Assembly: GCA_903900335.1 (NCBI GenBank)
Contig: CAIUMP010000050.1
Location: 1 to 58,697 of the forward strand
DNA length: 58,697 bases
DNA from: an uncultured Ignavibacteriota bacterium
GTDB taxonomy: Bacteria; Bacteroidota; Ignavibacteria; Palsa-1295
Reading direction: 5' to 3'
Shown: piece by piece, positions 10,187 through 18,168 of the stretch
Position numbering within the stretch: position 1 is the stretch's first letter
How the letters are laid out: the number at the start of each line of letters is the position of its first letter
The notes under the pieces: model-generated
Told to the model about the DNA's origin: nothing
Seen by the model: only the letters and a program-made list of their open reading frames with translations
Databases searched by the model: none
Program-made: the position numbers and the translations under genes

Positions 10187-10193
10187 GAGTTTC

Positions 10194-10637
10194 GAGTCTG
10201 CCATCGGGCAACCGCTCTTTGTAAAAAGGGAGGAAAGTCCGAACTCCGTAGGGCAGCGTGCCGGCCGAGCCTTACAGCAAGTCCGGGTAACAGTTGATAA
10301 GTCAGCTTTGGCGGACGAAGGACTGTTAACAGCGCAGTGTCACAGAAATAATACCGCCGTGTGCTTCGGCGCACGGTAAGGGTGAAATGGCGGTGTAAGA
10401 GACCACCGCCCGAAGAGTGATCTTCGGGGTCACGATAAACCTCGCGCGGAGCAAGACCACGTAAGGGACTAATCCTTCGAACTACGGTCAAACGTAGCAG
10501 AATGGAAACGCTTCTGCCCGAAGCTCGGTCCCGGGTAGGTCGCATCAGAGTAATGGTTGCCTCCTCTTCATCGGCGATTCAGTTCGTTGTTGAGAGCAGA
10601 CAGAATTCGGCTTACAGATGGCAGACTCTTCTTTTTG
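10194..10637 (+). ncRNA. rnpB: RNase P RNA, bacterial class A
   Basis: The catalytic RNA of RNase P, which matures tRNA 5' ends. Conserved blocks appear in order: GAGGAAAGTCCG (near 10231), ACAGAAA (near 10342), GGGTGAAATGG (near 10380), a TAAGAG block (near 10397), and the 3' core CAGAGTAATGGTTGCC. Helix P1 is a perfect 12-bp pairing of 10194-10205 with 10617-10628. It is followed at once by a T-rich run (CTTCTTTTTG), so P1 probably doubles as the terminator stem. The length of about 440 nt fits the family. Exact ends are estimated. Confidence 0.95.
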
Positions 10638-10640
10638 TAA

Positions 10641-10745
10641 TGATGGATGAGTAACGGGTAACGAGTGGGGCTCCTTCACCATCACCACTTACGTTATTCC
10701 ACTACTCTACCGTTGCTCGTTACCTTCTTCTCGTTACTCGTTACA
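10641..10745. repeat. imperfect inverted repeat of GTAACGAGTAACGAG type
   Basis: The stretch holds GAGTAACGGGTAACGAGTGG on the left arm and, inverted, CTCGTTACCTTCTTCTCGTTAC on the right, separated by about 40 bases. It lies between rnpB and the TPR gene. It could fold as a long hairpin; no function is assigned. Confidence 0.45.
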
Positions 10746-10761
10746 AATCAACTCTCCGAAC

Positions 10762-11085
10762 GTGAGTCGTCTTAACAAACTTAAAGAATTTCTCGCATCT
10801 GAGCCGGACGATAGCTTTACGCGCTATGCGCTGGGGCTGGAGTACGCGAAGGTGCAAAATCTGCCAGAGGCAATAGCCACGCTGGAGTACCTCCGCGAGC
10901 GCGACCCGAAGTATGTGCCGACGTACTACATGCTGGGAGGATACTACCGAGAGATCGGCCAGAAGGAAATGGCACAAACGATTTATCAGGCAGGAATTCA
11001 CGTCGCCCATGCTTCGGGAGATCATCACGCTTCCAGCGAACTGCAAAGCGCGCTTGCAGAATTAGAAGACGAACTCGAGAATTAA
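10762..11085 (+). CDS. small TPR protein
   Basis: This 107-residue protein is almost entirely helical with two to three tetratricopeptide units: RYALGLEYAKVQNLPEAIATLEYL, then PTYYMLGGYYREIGQKEMAQTIYQAGI. There is no signal peptide, so it is predicted cytosolic, probably as a protein-protein adaptor. The GTG start is used because the frame has no earlier ATG and the product begins cleanly at the first helix. It precedes pyrE by 35 bases and may share its transcript. The partner is unknown. Confidence 0.75.
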   Translation: MSRLNKLKEFLASEPDDSFTRYALGLEYAKVQNLPEAIATLEYLRERDPKYVPTYYMLGGYYREIGQKEMAQTIYQAGIHVAHASGDHHASSELQSALAELEDELEN

Positions 11086-11120
11086 CACACGCACAACTCG
11101 CACTCCCTACGGATCTTTCT

Positions 11121-11759
11121 ATGACGTTAGAACAAGAAGCCATCGAATTTTTCCTCCGAGAGAACGTCCTGACCTTTGGTGATTTCACACTGAAGAGCGG
11201 ACGCAAATCTCCCTACTTCTTCAACACCGGCTCTCTCTGCACTGCACGCCAGCTATCGAAGCTCGGCGAATTGTATGCTCGCAAGCTGCAAGCCGAAAGT
11301 GTGTTCAATGATGCTGGTGTTATCTTCGGCTCAGCATACAAGGGCATTCCAATCGCAGTTTCCACGGCTGTGGCACTCGCCAATTCCGTTCGCTCTGACA
11401 TCCGGGCTGTCTCCGATCGCAAGGAAGCTAAGACCCATGGCGACAAGGGTGGATTCCTGGGCGTGCTGAATGCGAAAGACAAAGTCGCGATCGTTGATGA
11501 CGTTATCACCACAGGCGGCACAAAGATGGAGGCCATTGAGAAACTGAAAGAGGCTGGCGCTATTCCTGTCGGGCTCATCATCGCCTTCGACCGGGCCGAG
11601 CCCACGGAAGGCTCGGCGCTCTCCGCACGCGAGAGCTTCGAGAAAGAGACAGGGTTACCGGTTTTCGCGCTCGCGAACATTCATGACGTTGCACGCGTCA
11701 GGCCGGATGTGCGAGAGGCATTGGAAAAGTATTTGAGTCAGTTTGCTAAGACCGCATAG
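11121..11759 (+). CDS. pyrE: orotate phosphoribosyltransferase
   Basis: This enzyme joins orotate to PRPP to give orotidine 5'-phosphate in pyrimidine synthesis. At 212 residues it is of normal length. The substrate-side FTLKSGRKSPYFFN segment is at residues 22-35, the flexible loop SDRKEAKTHGDKG at 98-110, and the PRPP-binding motif VAIVDDVITTGGT at 122-134. The ATG at 11121 has no strong ribosome site. PyrH, also of the pyrimidine pathway, lies far away at 49.3 kb. Confidence 0.95.
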   Translation: MTLEQEAIEFFLRENVLTFGDFTLKSGRKSPYFFNTGSLCTARQLSKLGELYARKLQAESVFNDAGVIFGSAYKGIPIAVSTAVALANSVRSDIRAVSDRKEAKTHGDKGGFLGVLNAKDKVAIVDDVITTGGTKMEAIEKLKEAGAIPVGLIIAFDRAEPTEGSALSARESFEKETGLPVFALANIHDVARVRPDVREALEKYLSQFAKTA

Positions 11760-11807
11760 TTACTTCTCGACGATTGTGTCGGCGACTAGTCCCCCATGTA
11801 GGGCGAA

Positions 11808-12041
11808 TTAGAGGATCTCCGCACATCTTGTATTAAACTCATCAATTGTGAGACCGGCCTTTTGAATCTGGTCGCGAAGCAGTCCGCGCCCTACCTCTTT
11901 GTGATTCGGGATTGCGAGAGTGTGGATTTTGCCGGGACAGGTCAGCATTAGGTGGCTCCCTCGGGTGCGCTGAACGATCCATCCGAATGATTCGAATACA
12001 CGTAACACTTAACGTGGAGTTAGGACTGGAACCGAAGGCAT
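11808..12041 (-). pseudogene. hicA: HicA-family toxin gene with an in-frame stop at codon 11
   Basis: HicA toxins are small mRNA interferases. The ATG at 12041-12039 sits one base after the hicB stop, as expected for a hicBA pair, and reads M-P-S-V-P-V-L-T-P-R before a TAA at 12011-12009. The same frame then continues VLRVFESFGW, the conserved RTRGSH with its catalytic His, and the rest of the double-stranded RNA-binding-like fold to 11808. HicA proteins normally read through this point, so CAA or AAA to TAA is the simplest explanation. A GTG directly after the stop could allow reinitiation and give a 66-residue product lacking the first strand. A sequencing error is also possible. Confidence 0.75.
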
Positions 12042-12042
12042 G

Positions 12043-12249
12043 TTAGACAGTCACTTCAATCTGACGAGCGCTAACAATTGGAGGCATCCCAAGCTCGGCT
12101 CGTAGCTCAAGGCATTCGCGGATAGCGTCCTGGATATTCATCTCTGCTTCCTCGAACGTATCTCCCTGGCTCATACAGCCAGGAATGATCGGGCAATCTG
12201 CTATGAACTTGCCGTCCTCATCCTGATAGATATTGACCTGAAATCTCAT
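12043..12249 (-). CDS. hicB: HicB-family antitoxin
   Basis: The 68-residue protein has the HicB partial RNase H-like fold: MRFQVNIYQDEDGKFIADCP, then IPGCMSQGDTFEEAEMNIQDAI, which is the family signature. It lacks a C-terminal DNA-binding extension, so it is the short form. It precedes hicA by one base in the same orientation, an order in which the antitoxin is made first. It would neutralise HicA by binding it. With hicA interrupted, this gene may be an orphan antitoxin. Confidence 0.85.
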   Translation of the reverse strand: MRFQVNIYQDEDGKFIADCPIIPGCMSQGDTFEEAEMNIQDAIRECLELRAELGMPPIVSARQIEVTV

Positions 12250-12291
12250 AGCTAATTCACAATCCGAGAAACAAAGGAGTTCCTGTAACTT

Positions 12292-12606
12292 TTAGGTGTT
12301 CGGTTCCCAGCGCATTCCCTCGCACGGGGTGTAATCCTTCCCCACATGCTCATCCGTGATCTTGCATAACGCCTCCCGCGCTGCAAGGTGCTTGCACGTC
12401 GCGCAGAGCGGATTCTGATTCTCCGGGCTGATCGTCGCAGCGTGCTTTTTCCATCCGAGGCTCGCCGGATACAAGACGACAACCACTATAGCGATAAAGA
12501 ACATCATCCACCAGTCGTTGTGCTCTGGCACGAGGCCGTACACCGCCCATGAGGCGGCGATGACTAACGCGAATCGAAGAATCCCCCAAAAGATAACAGC
12601 TCCCAT
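12292..12606 (-). CDS. small two-TM protein with a Cys-rich tail
   Basis: About 104 residues: two hydrophobic helices (around 1-22 and 31-48), then a soluble tail with CATCKHL, an ALC and a TPCEGMRWEP ending. The four Cys suggest a metal-binding knuckle or disulphides. I do not recognise the family. The start could be the ATG at 12606 or a GTG at 12615. It is downstream of the AI-2E-type transporter on the same strand but separated by about 170 bases. Confidence 0.55.
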   Translation of the reverse strand: MGAVIFWGILRFALVIAASWAVYGLVPEHNDWWMMFFIAIVVVVLYPASLGWKKHAATISPENQNPLCATCKHLAAREALCKITDEHVGKDYTPCEGMRWEPNT

Positions 12607-12669
12607 ATCCAGCACTACGCAACCAGCAACGGAAAAGATTCAATTCTGCCGGATTCGTGTTATCGCGGC

Positions 12670-12774
12670 ATGAATTCAGAATACGCCATTCGCGTTTTTC
12701 CACGGATGATGGCCGCTGTTGCGATGATTGTCGTGTTGGGAGTCGCGTGGCTGAGGAAGCGAAATAAGAAATAG
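12670..12774 (+). CDS. possible 34-residue single-TM peptide
   Basis: An ATG at 12670 opens a 34-codon frame ending TAG. It has a hydrophobic stretch (MMAAVAMIVVLGVAWL) followed by a basic end (RKRNKK), the shape of a small inner-membrane peptide. It ends exactly one base before the stop codon of the convergent transporter gene. There is no clear ribosome site, so the call is tentative. Confidence 0.3.
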   Translation: MNSEYAIRVFPRMMAAVAMIVVLGVAWLRKRNKK

Positions 12775-13833
12775 TTAGTGCATCCCGGATTTTTTCGTCC
12801 CTCCCGAACTCATCAGCACGGCTACCGGCTTTGTCGCATCCACGGACTCCAGAGCGATCTTGATCATAGATGTCATTGGTACGGAGAAGATCATCCCCCA
12901 AGGGCCCCACACCCAACCCCAAAATATAAGTGAGAGCAGAACAAGCAATGGACTGAGATCCAGACTGTACCCCATTATACGTGGTGTAACTACGCTACTC
13001 CACAGGAATTGAATTGGCACTAATGTACAAGCTACGGCGAGCGGTGTTCCAAGGCCATCGAACTGCAACAACGCAACTGAGATTGGGAGAACCAGTGCGA
13101 TGATCGAACCGATCGTAGGAATGAAGTTGATCAGGAATGTGAAGAGTCCCCATAGCAAAGCAAGATCGACCCCAAAGACCATTAGAATTCCGGCAGTGAT
13201 GATTCCGCTCGCCAAATTGACCACGGTCACCGTCTGAAAGTACTTTTCGGTCTTCGCATCGATTCGCTGAATAAGGTCGGCGAGATTGTCCGCATGTTCG
13301 GGATAGGCCATACGAATCTTCTTCTCAAACAGCCCATGTCCACCGAGAATGAACAACATAAAGAGAAGAATTAGGGCGGTGCCGCTTAACACATTCACAA
13401 ACCCTCCAGCTCCTGCGTAGATCATCGTAATGATCGAGGAAACCTGCACGAGATTAGACCATTTCAGTGTATTGACCTGATCTTGTATGACCTGCGGTGC
13501 ACTTTCCAATAGGTGGGATAGTCCGGGCAAGATCGTGTTGTTCCAACGAAGCTCATAACGTGGCATTGCTTTCAGGAGCGATTGCACGCTGGAAACCGCA
13601 ACGGCTCCCACCCCGACCAAAAAAGCACCCACAATGATCATCACGACTACAAGCGCCACACCCATCGGAATGTGCCGATGACGCAAGTAGCCGACAACCG
13701 GGCGAAAGATATTCGCCAGAAAGAGTGCCACCACGAACGGAAGAAGCACTGGCTGCATCGTGTGCAGCGCGGCGCCCCCGATGATGAGGGCGATGAGAAT
13801 GATGGGAATGGTGATGCTGCGTGAATTTGTCAT
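12775..13833 (-). CDS. AI-2E family transporter (PerM/YdiK type)
   Basis: This 352-residue integral membrane protein has about eight helices. The layout is typical: two N-terminal helices (IPIILIALIIGGAAL, LLPFVVALFLANIF), a soluble central segment around the SLLKAMPRYE stretch, then a cluster of helices including FLINFIPTIGSIIALVLPISVALL and a TPRIMGYSLDLSPLLVLLSL block, which is the best-conserved part of the family. Members have been linked to autoinducer-2 export or to sodium/proton exchange; the substrate here cannot be read. ATG start. It appears to be transcribed alone. Confidence 0.85.
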   Translation of the reverse strand: MTNSRSITIPIILIALIIGGAALHTMQPVLLPFVVALFLANIFRPVVGYLRHRHIPMGVALVVVMIIVGAFLVGVGAVAVSSVQSLLKAMPRYELRWNNTILPGLSHLLESAPQVIQDQVNTLKWSNLVQVSSIITMIYAGAGGFVNVLSGTALILLFMLFILGGHGLFEKKIRMAYPEHADNLADLIQRIDAKTEKYFQTVTVVNLASGIITAGILMVFGVDLALLWGLFTFLINFIPTIGSIIALVLPISVALLQFDGLGTPLAVACTLVPIQFLWSSVVTPRIMGYSLDLSPLLVLLSLIFWGWVWGPWGMIFSVPMTSMIKIALESVDATKPVAVLMSSGGTKKSGMH

Positions 13834-14007
13834 AAGCCGTATTTATCCATACAAAGATACCACATCGGATTGGGTGAGCGAATAAAGCGACAAGCCGAGC
13901 GAAGAAGCGAAACGGAACCAAAGCTTCTAGACTTTTCTTCGACTACCAGTCCGCGACGAGATTTGCCCGTGCGCGGGAGAGTTGAAATTCTAAAAGTGAA
14001 GTGTGCT

Positions 14008-14681
14008 ATGAAAGATCTTCGTAAGTTCGTACTTGGGGGGGGCTTGTAGTCCTACTTGGTTTGCTTAGTTTTGTGTCCTCATCAAGAGCACAGTGTCCTG
14101 GACCTGATGATTGGCCCCCGCTCGGCACTGGCATTCTTTGGAATGGGCTATTCGTGAAAACCTATTCCATTAGCGGCTGTAATTGCGAGGTTGGGTGGTG
14201 TTCGCGAACTTTAGCAGACGGAACCGTCCAAGTCATTATAGAATACGTAACACAAGATGGCACGAGTCCCTGCAACGCATTTCCCCCAGATCAATTGATA
14301 AAGTATGCGGCGCAAGATGTCATGGCCGATCCTGACGTGATATGTGCCTTTCCAGCAGTCCCGAAATGTTCGGAGGGGACCACTACATCGTTCGACCTCA
14401 TACTTACGAACTGCTGGAACATGGTAGGCCTCGGATTTCCGCAGCCAAATGGGCATTACGACCATTACCGGTTTCGACCTTGCACTCAAACACAAGCGTG
14501 CTACAAACAGTGTAAAGTCTGTTGCGATAACACAACGATACCCCCGACCGTACAATGGTCGGACTGTCATTACAATATCTTTATGGGCTATGGTGCAATT
14601 CCATGCGCGGAGGCGCCTCAGGATTTGTTTTCGTGGTTGCCAGGCATCTGTTACAGTATTGGACATTGTGGAGGATGGTGA
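14008..14681 (+). pseudogene. Cys-rich secreted protein, signal peptide out of frame at a G8 tract
   Basis: The ATG at 14008 reads MKDLRKFVLGGG and then hits TAG because of eight G residues at 14035-14042. With nine (or six) G the frame continues through VVLLGLLSFVSSSRAQ, a normal signal peptide, into the long open frame ending at 14681. The mature part has about 17 Cys (for example GCNCEVGWC, CYKQCKVCC) and no recognised domain. An alternative TTG start at 14061 would give a truncated leader. The stop overlaps the start of the next gene, suggesting coupling. The frameshift may be phase variation, mutation or a base-calling error. Confidence 0.7.
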
Positions 14682-16069
14682 CGATGGGACCATCCTTGAA
14701 ACGAATCGCGCCACTCCTCGCTTGCTTCCTCCTTACGAGCATTGCCGTAAGCCACGCACAGGCACAATGGATATGGGATGTCACCAGAGAGTCGGATGGT
14801 TACGGCCCACCGACACTCTGGTCGTTCTCGTGTTCGGGATATAGCTGTTCGGCCTGCGGGACGAACGCCGATCACGATCTCGTAGTCTATCATTCTTCGA
14901 CTGGCGGCGCACCGTGGGCAGAACAGAATGTCGGACTTCCGAACGCGCATGCCGACAACGGTCATAGGATCTTAACAATCTATCAAATCGACGCGCTCCG
15001 GGCAATCGCTTCCGGATACTTGAAAGACTCGACCTTTACTCAAATTGACAGCGGCTTTATCGTTCGGACCGACGATGGCGGCGCTACATGGCGCCGCCAA
15101 TATCTGCCGGAGAAGTACGTTCATTTGTATGGCCCAAGTGCATTCCATTTCTCGAGTCCCGACACCGGGATCGGTATCATGGGGCGACTGATCGTAACAA
15201 CATCGGACGGAGGTAGCCACTGGAATTTGGTGCCTTTCCAAGCTTGGACGACTCTTGCCTCGTGCATCTCCGATGGCAACGGCGCATTCCGAGCTTTTGG
15301 GTATGGGGCTGCAGCAAAGATATACACTACGCATGATAACTGGGCAACGGTGGATTCCGGTCAGGCCTTGCCGGATTCTGTACAACATCATCTGGTGAAT
15401 TTAAAGCACTGTTTGTTTTCGGGTGATAGCGTGATTGCATACGGTGCACTCCTGACTCCCGGCCCAACGACAGCCATGATTGCCGTCTCTACCGACCGGG
15501 GCAAAAGTTGGCTCGACCCCATCGTTGCCGATAGTACGGTCTCCGGCTTCTCGTCCTTAATCTACGCCGGAGGAGATTCGATGATTGCGGGCTCCAATTT
15601 TGCCACTTTTGGTAAGTTGGCTGTAAGTACCAATAGAGGACAGACGTGGCATTTAGATTCCATGCATTTTCGTTGGGGTGCCAAGCCAAATGCACTCTTA
15701 GGAATCGCACGTCTTCCCGATGGAGACTTCTCCGCAGTGTTCGCTGAAGACCCTTTTCATGACGATTGCTTCCTCGCGCGCGCGCATTTCGGCGAGGCCG
15801 ACGTTGCCGAGCGTCGAATCATATCCTCATCCGGTATCCAACTGTATCCAAATCCAGCGACGGATGTCGTAATCATAAAATCACCAGCAGAGTCAGGCAC
15901 CGTTCACGTCTTCGATCTCCTCGGTCAAACAGTCCGCTCCGGCATCCTTAATGAGGGCGGCGAGCTCAGGCTGGATGTTTCTACGCTTCCTCGCGGCATT
16001 TATTCCTTGATGCTGGATCACGGAGGAGTGATGCTTCCAATTGGGAAGGTCGCGCTGATAGCCTGGTAG
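14675..16069 (+). CDS. secreted YCF48/BNR-like protein with T9SS sorting domain
   Basis: About 464 residues. The start is the ATG at 14675 (or 14684), overlapping the stop of the Cys-rich gene by seven bases. A signal peptide ends near AQAQ. The body has propeller-type repeats (GFIVRTDDGGATWRRQYL, LIVTTSDGGSHWNLV, IAVSTDRGKSW, LAVSTNRGQTW). The end is a T9SS domain: LYPNPATDVVII, VFDLLGQTV, LPRGIYSLML. The gene at 53166-54528 is a clear paralogue in ruins. Secretion to the surface is inferred; the binding target is unknown, but pairing with the Cys-rich protein suggests joint function. Confidence 0.8.
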   Translation: MVTMGPSLKRIAPLLACFLLTSIAVSHAQAQWIWDVTRESDGYGPPTLWSFSCSGYSCSACGTNADHDLVVYHSSTGGAPWAEQNVGLPNAHADNGHRILTIYQIDALRAIASGYLKDSTFTQIDSGFIVRTDDGGATWRRQYLPEKYVHLYGPSAFHFSSPDTGIGIMGRLIVTTSDGGSHWNLVPFQAWTTLASCISDGNGAFRAFGYGAAAKIYTTHDNWATVDSGQALPDSVQHHLVNLKHCLFSGDSVIAYGALLTPGPTTAMIAVSTDRGKSWLDPIVADSTVSGFSSLIYAGGDSMIAGSNFATFGKLAVSTNRGQTWHLDSMHFRWGAKPNALLGIARLPDGDFSAVFAEDPFHDDCFLARAHFGEADVAERRIISSSGIQLYPNPATDVVIIKSPAESGTVHVFDLLGQTVRSGILNEGGELRLDVSTLPRGIYSLMLDHGGVMLPIGKVALIAW

Positions 16070-16248
16070 GGGCTCACCTGCAATTTGTCGAGCTAGTCCG
16101 CTCGACCCCTTGTCAATGTGAAGGACTGCCCTTACATTGATTTGGGCCAGGCTCAACACTATATTACGGCGGTGTCATACCCTGAATAATCAATCATTCG
16201 GGAATTTCCAGGAATGACTGGTAGCAACGATGGGTTGCTTTAGCACGG

Positions 16249-16617
16249 ATGAGAATTGGTGCAATTATCGTGCTATGTGCCTCGCTCACCGGATGCTCGT
16301 CGAGTGACATCACGAATCCGGACCAGATCGTATTCCCTGCCTCGAAGGTGAGCTATCGGCTTCACGTTGCTCCCTATCTGCAGCTATCGTGCAACATCAC
16401 GGGGTGCCACGATGCCGCGCGCTCCGCTAATTTGGGGATCGACCTTACCTCCAGGATCGGCGTTCTATCAAACAACGTGACCACACCCAAGGACACGAAC
16501 TCGCCACTGGTCGGCGTACTGTACGCACGCTATGCGCACTCCGGTCAATTCCGCTCTAACGAGAATCAGCGCAACGGAATAAAGGTATGGGTGTTAGAAG
16601 GTGCACAAGATAATTAA
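16249..16617 (+). CDS. small lipoprotein with a CX4CH c-type haem-like motif
   Basis: The 122-residue product has a lipoprotein signal (SLTGC, Cys16). The mature part contains C-N-I-T-G-C-H at residues 48-54, a CX4CH motif of the kind that can bind haem c covalently in some multihaem cytochromes, followed by AARSANLGIDLTS. This layout (V-x-PYLQLSC...GCHD...LDLTS) is like the cytochrome-type modules found in lipoproteins of this bacterial group. Haem binding is not proven. The ATG at 16249 is used. It lies just upstream of the GWxTD gene. Confidence 0.6.
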   Translation: MRIGAIIVLCASLTGCSSSDITNPDQIVFPASKVSYRLHVAPYLQLSCNITGCHDAARSANLGIDLTSRIGVLSNNVTTPKDTNSPLVGVLYARYAHSGQFRSNENQRNGIKVWVLEGAQDN

Positions 16618-16642
16618 TCTAGATCGCATGTTGAGGCGAGGA

Positions 16643-18094
16643 ATGACCATGAAATGCATTGCGATGAAACCATGCCTTCCGGTGAGCCTATGGCTTGCAA
16701 TGAAACCACGTATGACGGTGCTTATCATTTCGGCGCTGCTCTTCGGAAGCGTCACCCGTGCGGGCGCCCAGCGCCACGCGCATGATTCGCGTGGGTACTT
16801 CGACTATGGTGACCCGATGATGACGAGCGTCATCCAATCTGCCGACGGGAAGACTGCCGACGTTCGCGTGAACACCGCAAGCGCCATGTTCTCGTTTCAG
16901 CGCGCGAAGAACTCCCCGAGAGGTGCGTACTTTGCCATTCGTGATGTCACGATCGAGGTGAGCGAGGATGGCAGCACACAACCACTCATGACACGCACGC
17001 GGCTCGACACCATCTTCGTGGCAACGTTTGAACTGTCCACCGCAAAGGACGACTGGCACGCCTTGAGCGAAAATATCAATCTTCCGACGCTCGACACAGG
17101 CAAGCAATACTCTCTTCGCATTGAAGTTCGCGACGGCATTGACCGCCTTGTCATGCGACCGGTCGTCACGCCGCTCCGCCGAACAGTATGTAGTCTCAAG
17201 GCCGATTCCTGCGGCATCGCATTCGGCGACATCATGTTGATCGATAGCCTGAAGGACGGTATGGCATACATGGGTGGGCGTGGCAACACCTATATGTTCA
17301 GCCGCGATGTCATCGGTGCTATCACGTTCAAACTCACCGATTCGCTCACCACCAATCCGAATGTGGACGTTCGCGTTCGGCAGATAACGAACCTCTTCGA
17401 TCCCGCGGATACGGGCGACCGAGGCCTGAAGGCGCTCTCGTCGTCCGATCTGAACACAGGCATGGAGTTCGCATTTCAACGAGCCGATCACATCCTGAGT
17501 TATACCCTGGCACCAACCAGTGACAAGAGCACCTGGACTGCCATCTTCACTGTTCCCGGCGCAACGTTCGAACAAGGCAAGTATGTGTTTTTTGTTCGGG
17601 TGAAGGCTGGCAGTTTTGAGCGCACACAGAAGAACGAATTCCAGATCATTTGGCAGAACCAGCCGCTCACGCTCGGCGACCCCATCGCAGCAATACAACC
17701 AATGCAGCATATCCTGTCGCCAGATGAATACAGCACGATGAACTCCGGCTCGCGGCAGGAGATGTTCAAGAAGCTCTTTGCATACTGGCGAACAAAGGAC
17801 CCAACACCAGGCACGGCATACAACGAGCGCATGGCCGCGTTCTATGCACGCGTGGACTATGCCGATTTCAACTTTGCCAACACACATCTCCTCGATGGCG
17901 TGATGACCGACCGCGGCAAAGTATATCTTCTCTACGGACCACCAACCAAAACGGATCGCAGCTTCCTTCCCGGTGAGTCACCCGTCGAAACGTGGACATA
18001 CACCAATAACGTCAAGCGCGTCTTCCGCTTCGAGTCGCACTCGCATGGGGAGTATAAGTTGACGGATGTGAAGACGTTGGCGACGACGAATTAA
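16643..18094 (+). CDS. GWxTD domain-containing secreted protein
   Basis: Several in-frame starts exist. The ATG at 16643 follows GAGGCGAGGA and is preferred (483 residues), although a later ATG at 16700 gives a shorter signal peptide ending AGAQ. Residues 60-330 are beta-rich. The C-terminal 100 residues carry the GWxTD-type domain: AYWRTKDPTPGTAYNE, then FYARVDYADFNF, then DRGKVYLLYGPP and an ETWTY strand. This domain is found mainly in FCB-group bacteria; its biochemical role is unknown. It follows the cytochrome-like lipoprotein by 25 bases, so the two are likely cotranscribed. Confidence 0.8.
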   Translation: MTMKCIAMKPCLPVSLWLAMKPRMTVLIISALLFGSVTRAGAQRHAHDSRGYFDYGDPMMTSVIQSADGKTADVRVNTASAMFSFQRAKNSPRGAYFAIRDVTIEVSEDGSTQPLMTRTRLDTIFVATFELSTAKDDWHALSENINLPTLDTGKQYSLRIEVRDGIDRLVMRPVVTPLRRTVCSLKADSCGIAFGDIMLIDSLKDGMAYMGGRGNTYMFSRDVIGAITFKLTDSLTTNPNVDVRVRQITNLFDPADTGDRGLKALSSSDLNTGMEFAFQRADHILSYTLAPTSDKSTWTAIFTVPGATFEQGKYVFFVRVKAGSFERTQKNEFQIIWQNQPLTLGDPIAAIQPMQHILSPDEYSTMNSGSRQEMFKKLFAYWRTKDPTPGTAYNERMAAFYARVDYADFNFANTHLLDGVMTDRGKVYLLYGPPTKTDRSFLPGESPVETWTYTNNVKRVFRFESHSHGEYKLTDVKTLATTN

Positions 18095-18168
18095 GGGAAA
18101 GTCGATGTGCCGGGAATATGCGGCGTCGGACTTCCCGGCCTCTACTACTATGAATTTGGCGATGCGTG

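Noticed and set aside
10183-10545. A 120-codon minus-strand frame
   Set aside because: It lies over RNase P RNA, which explains the sequence conservation.
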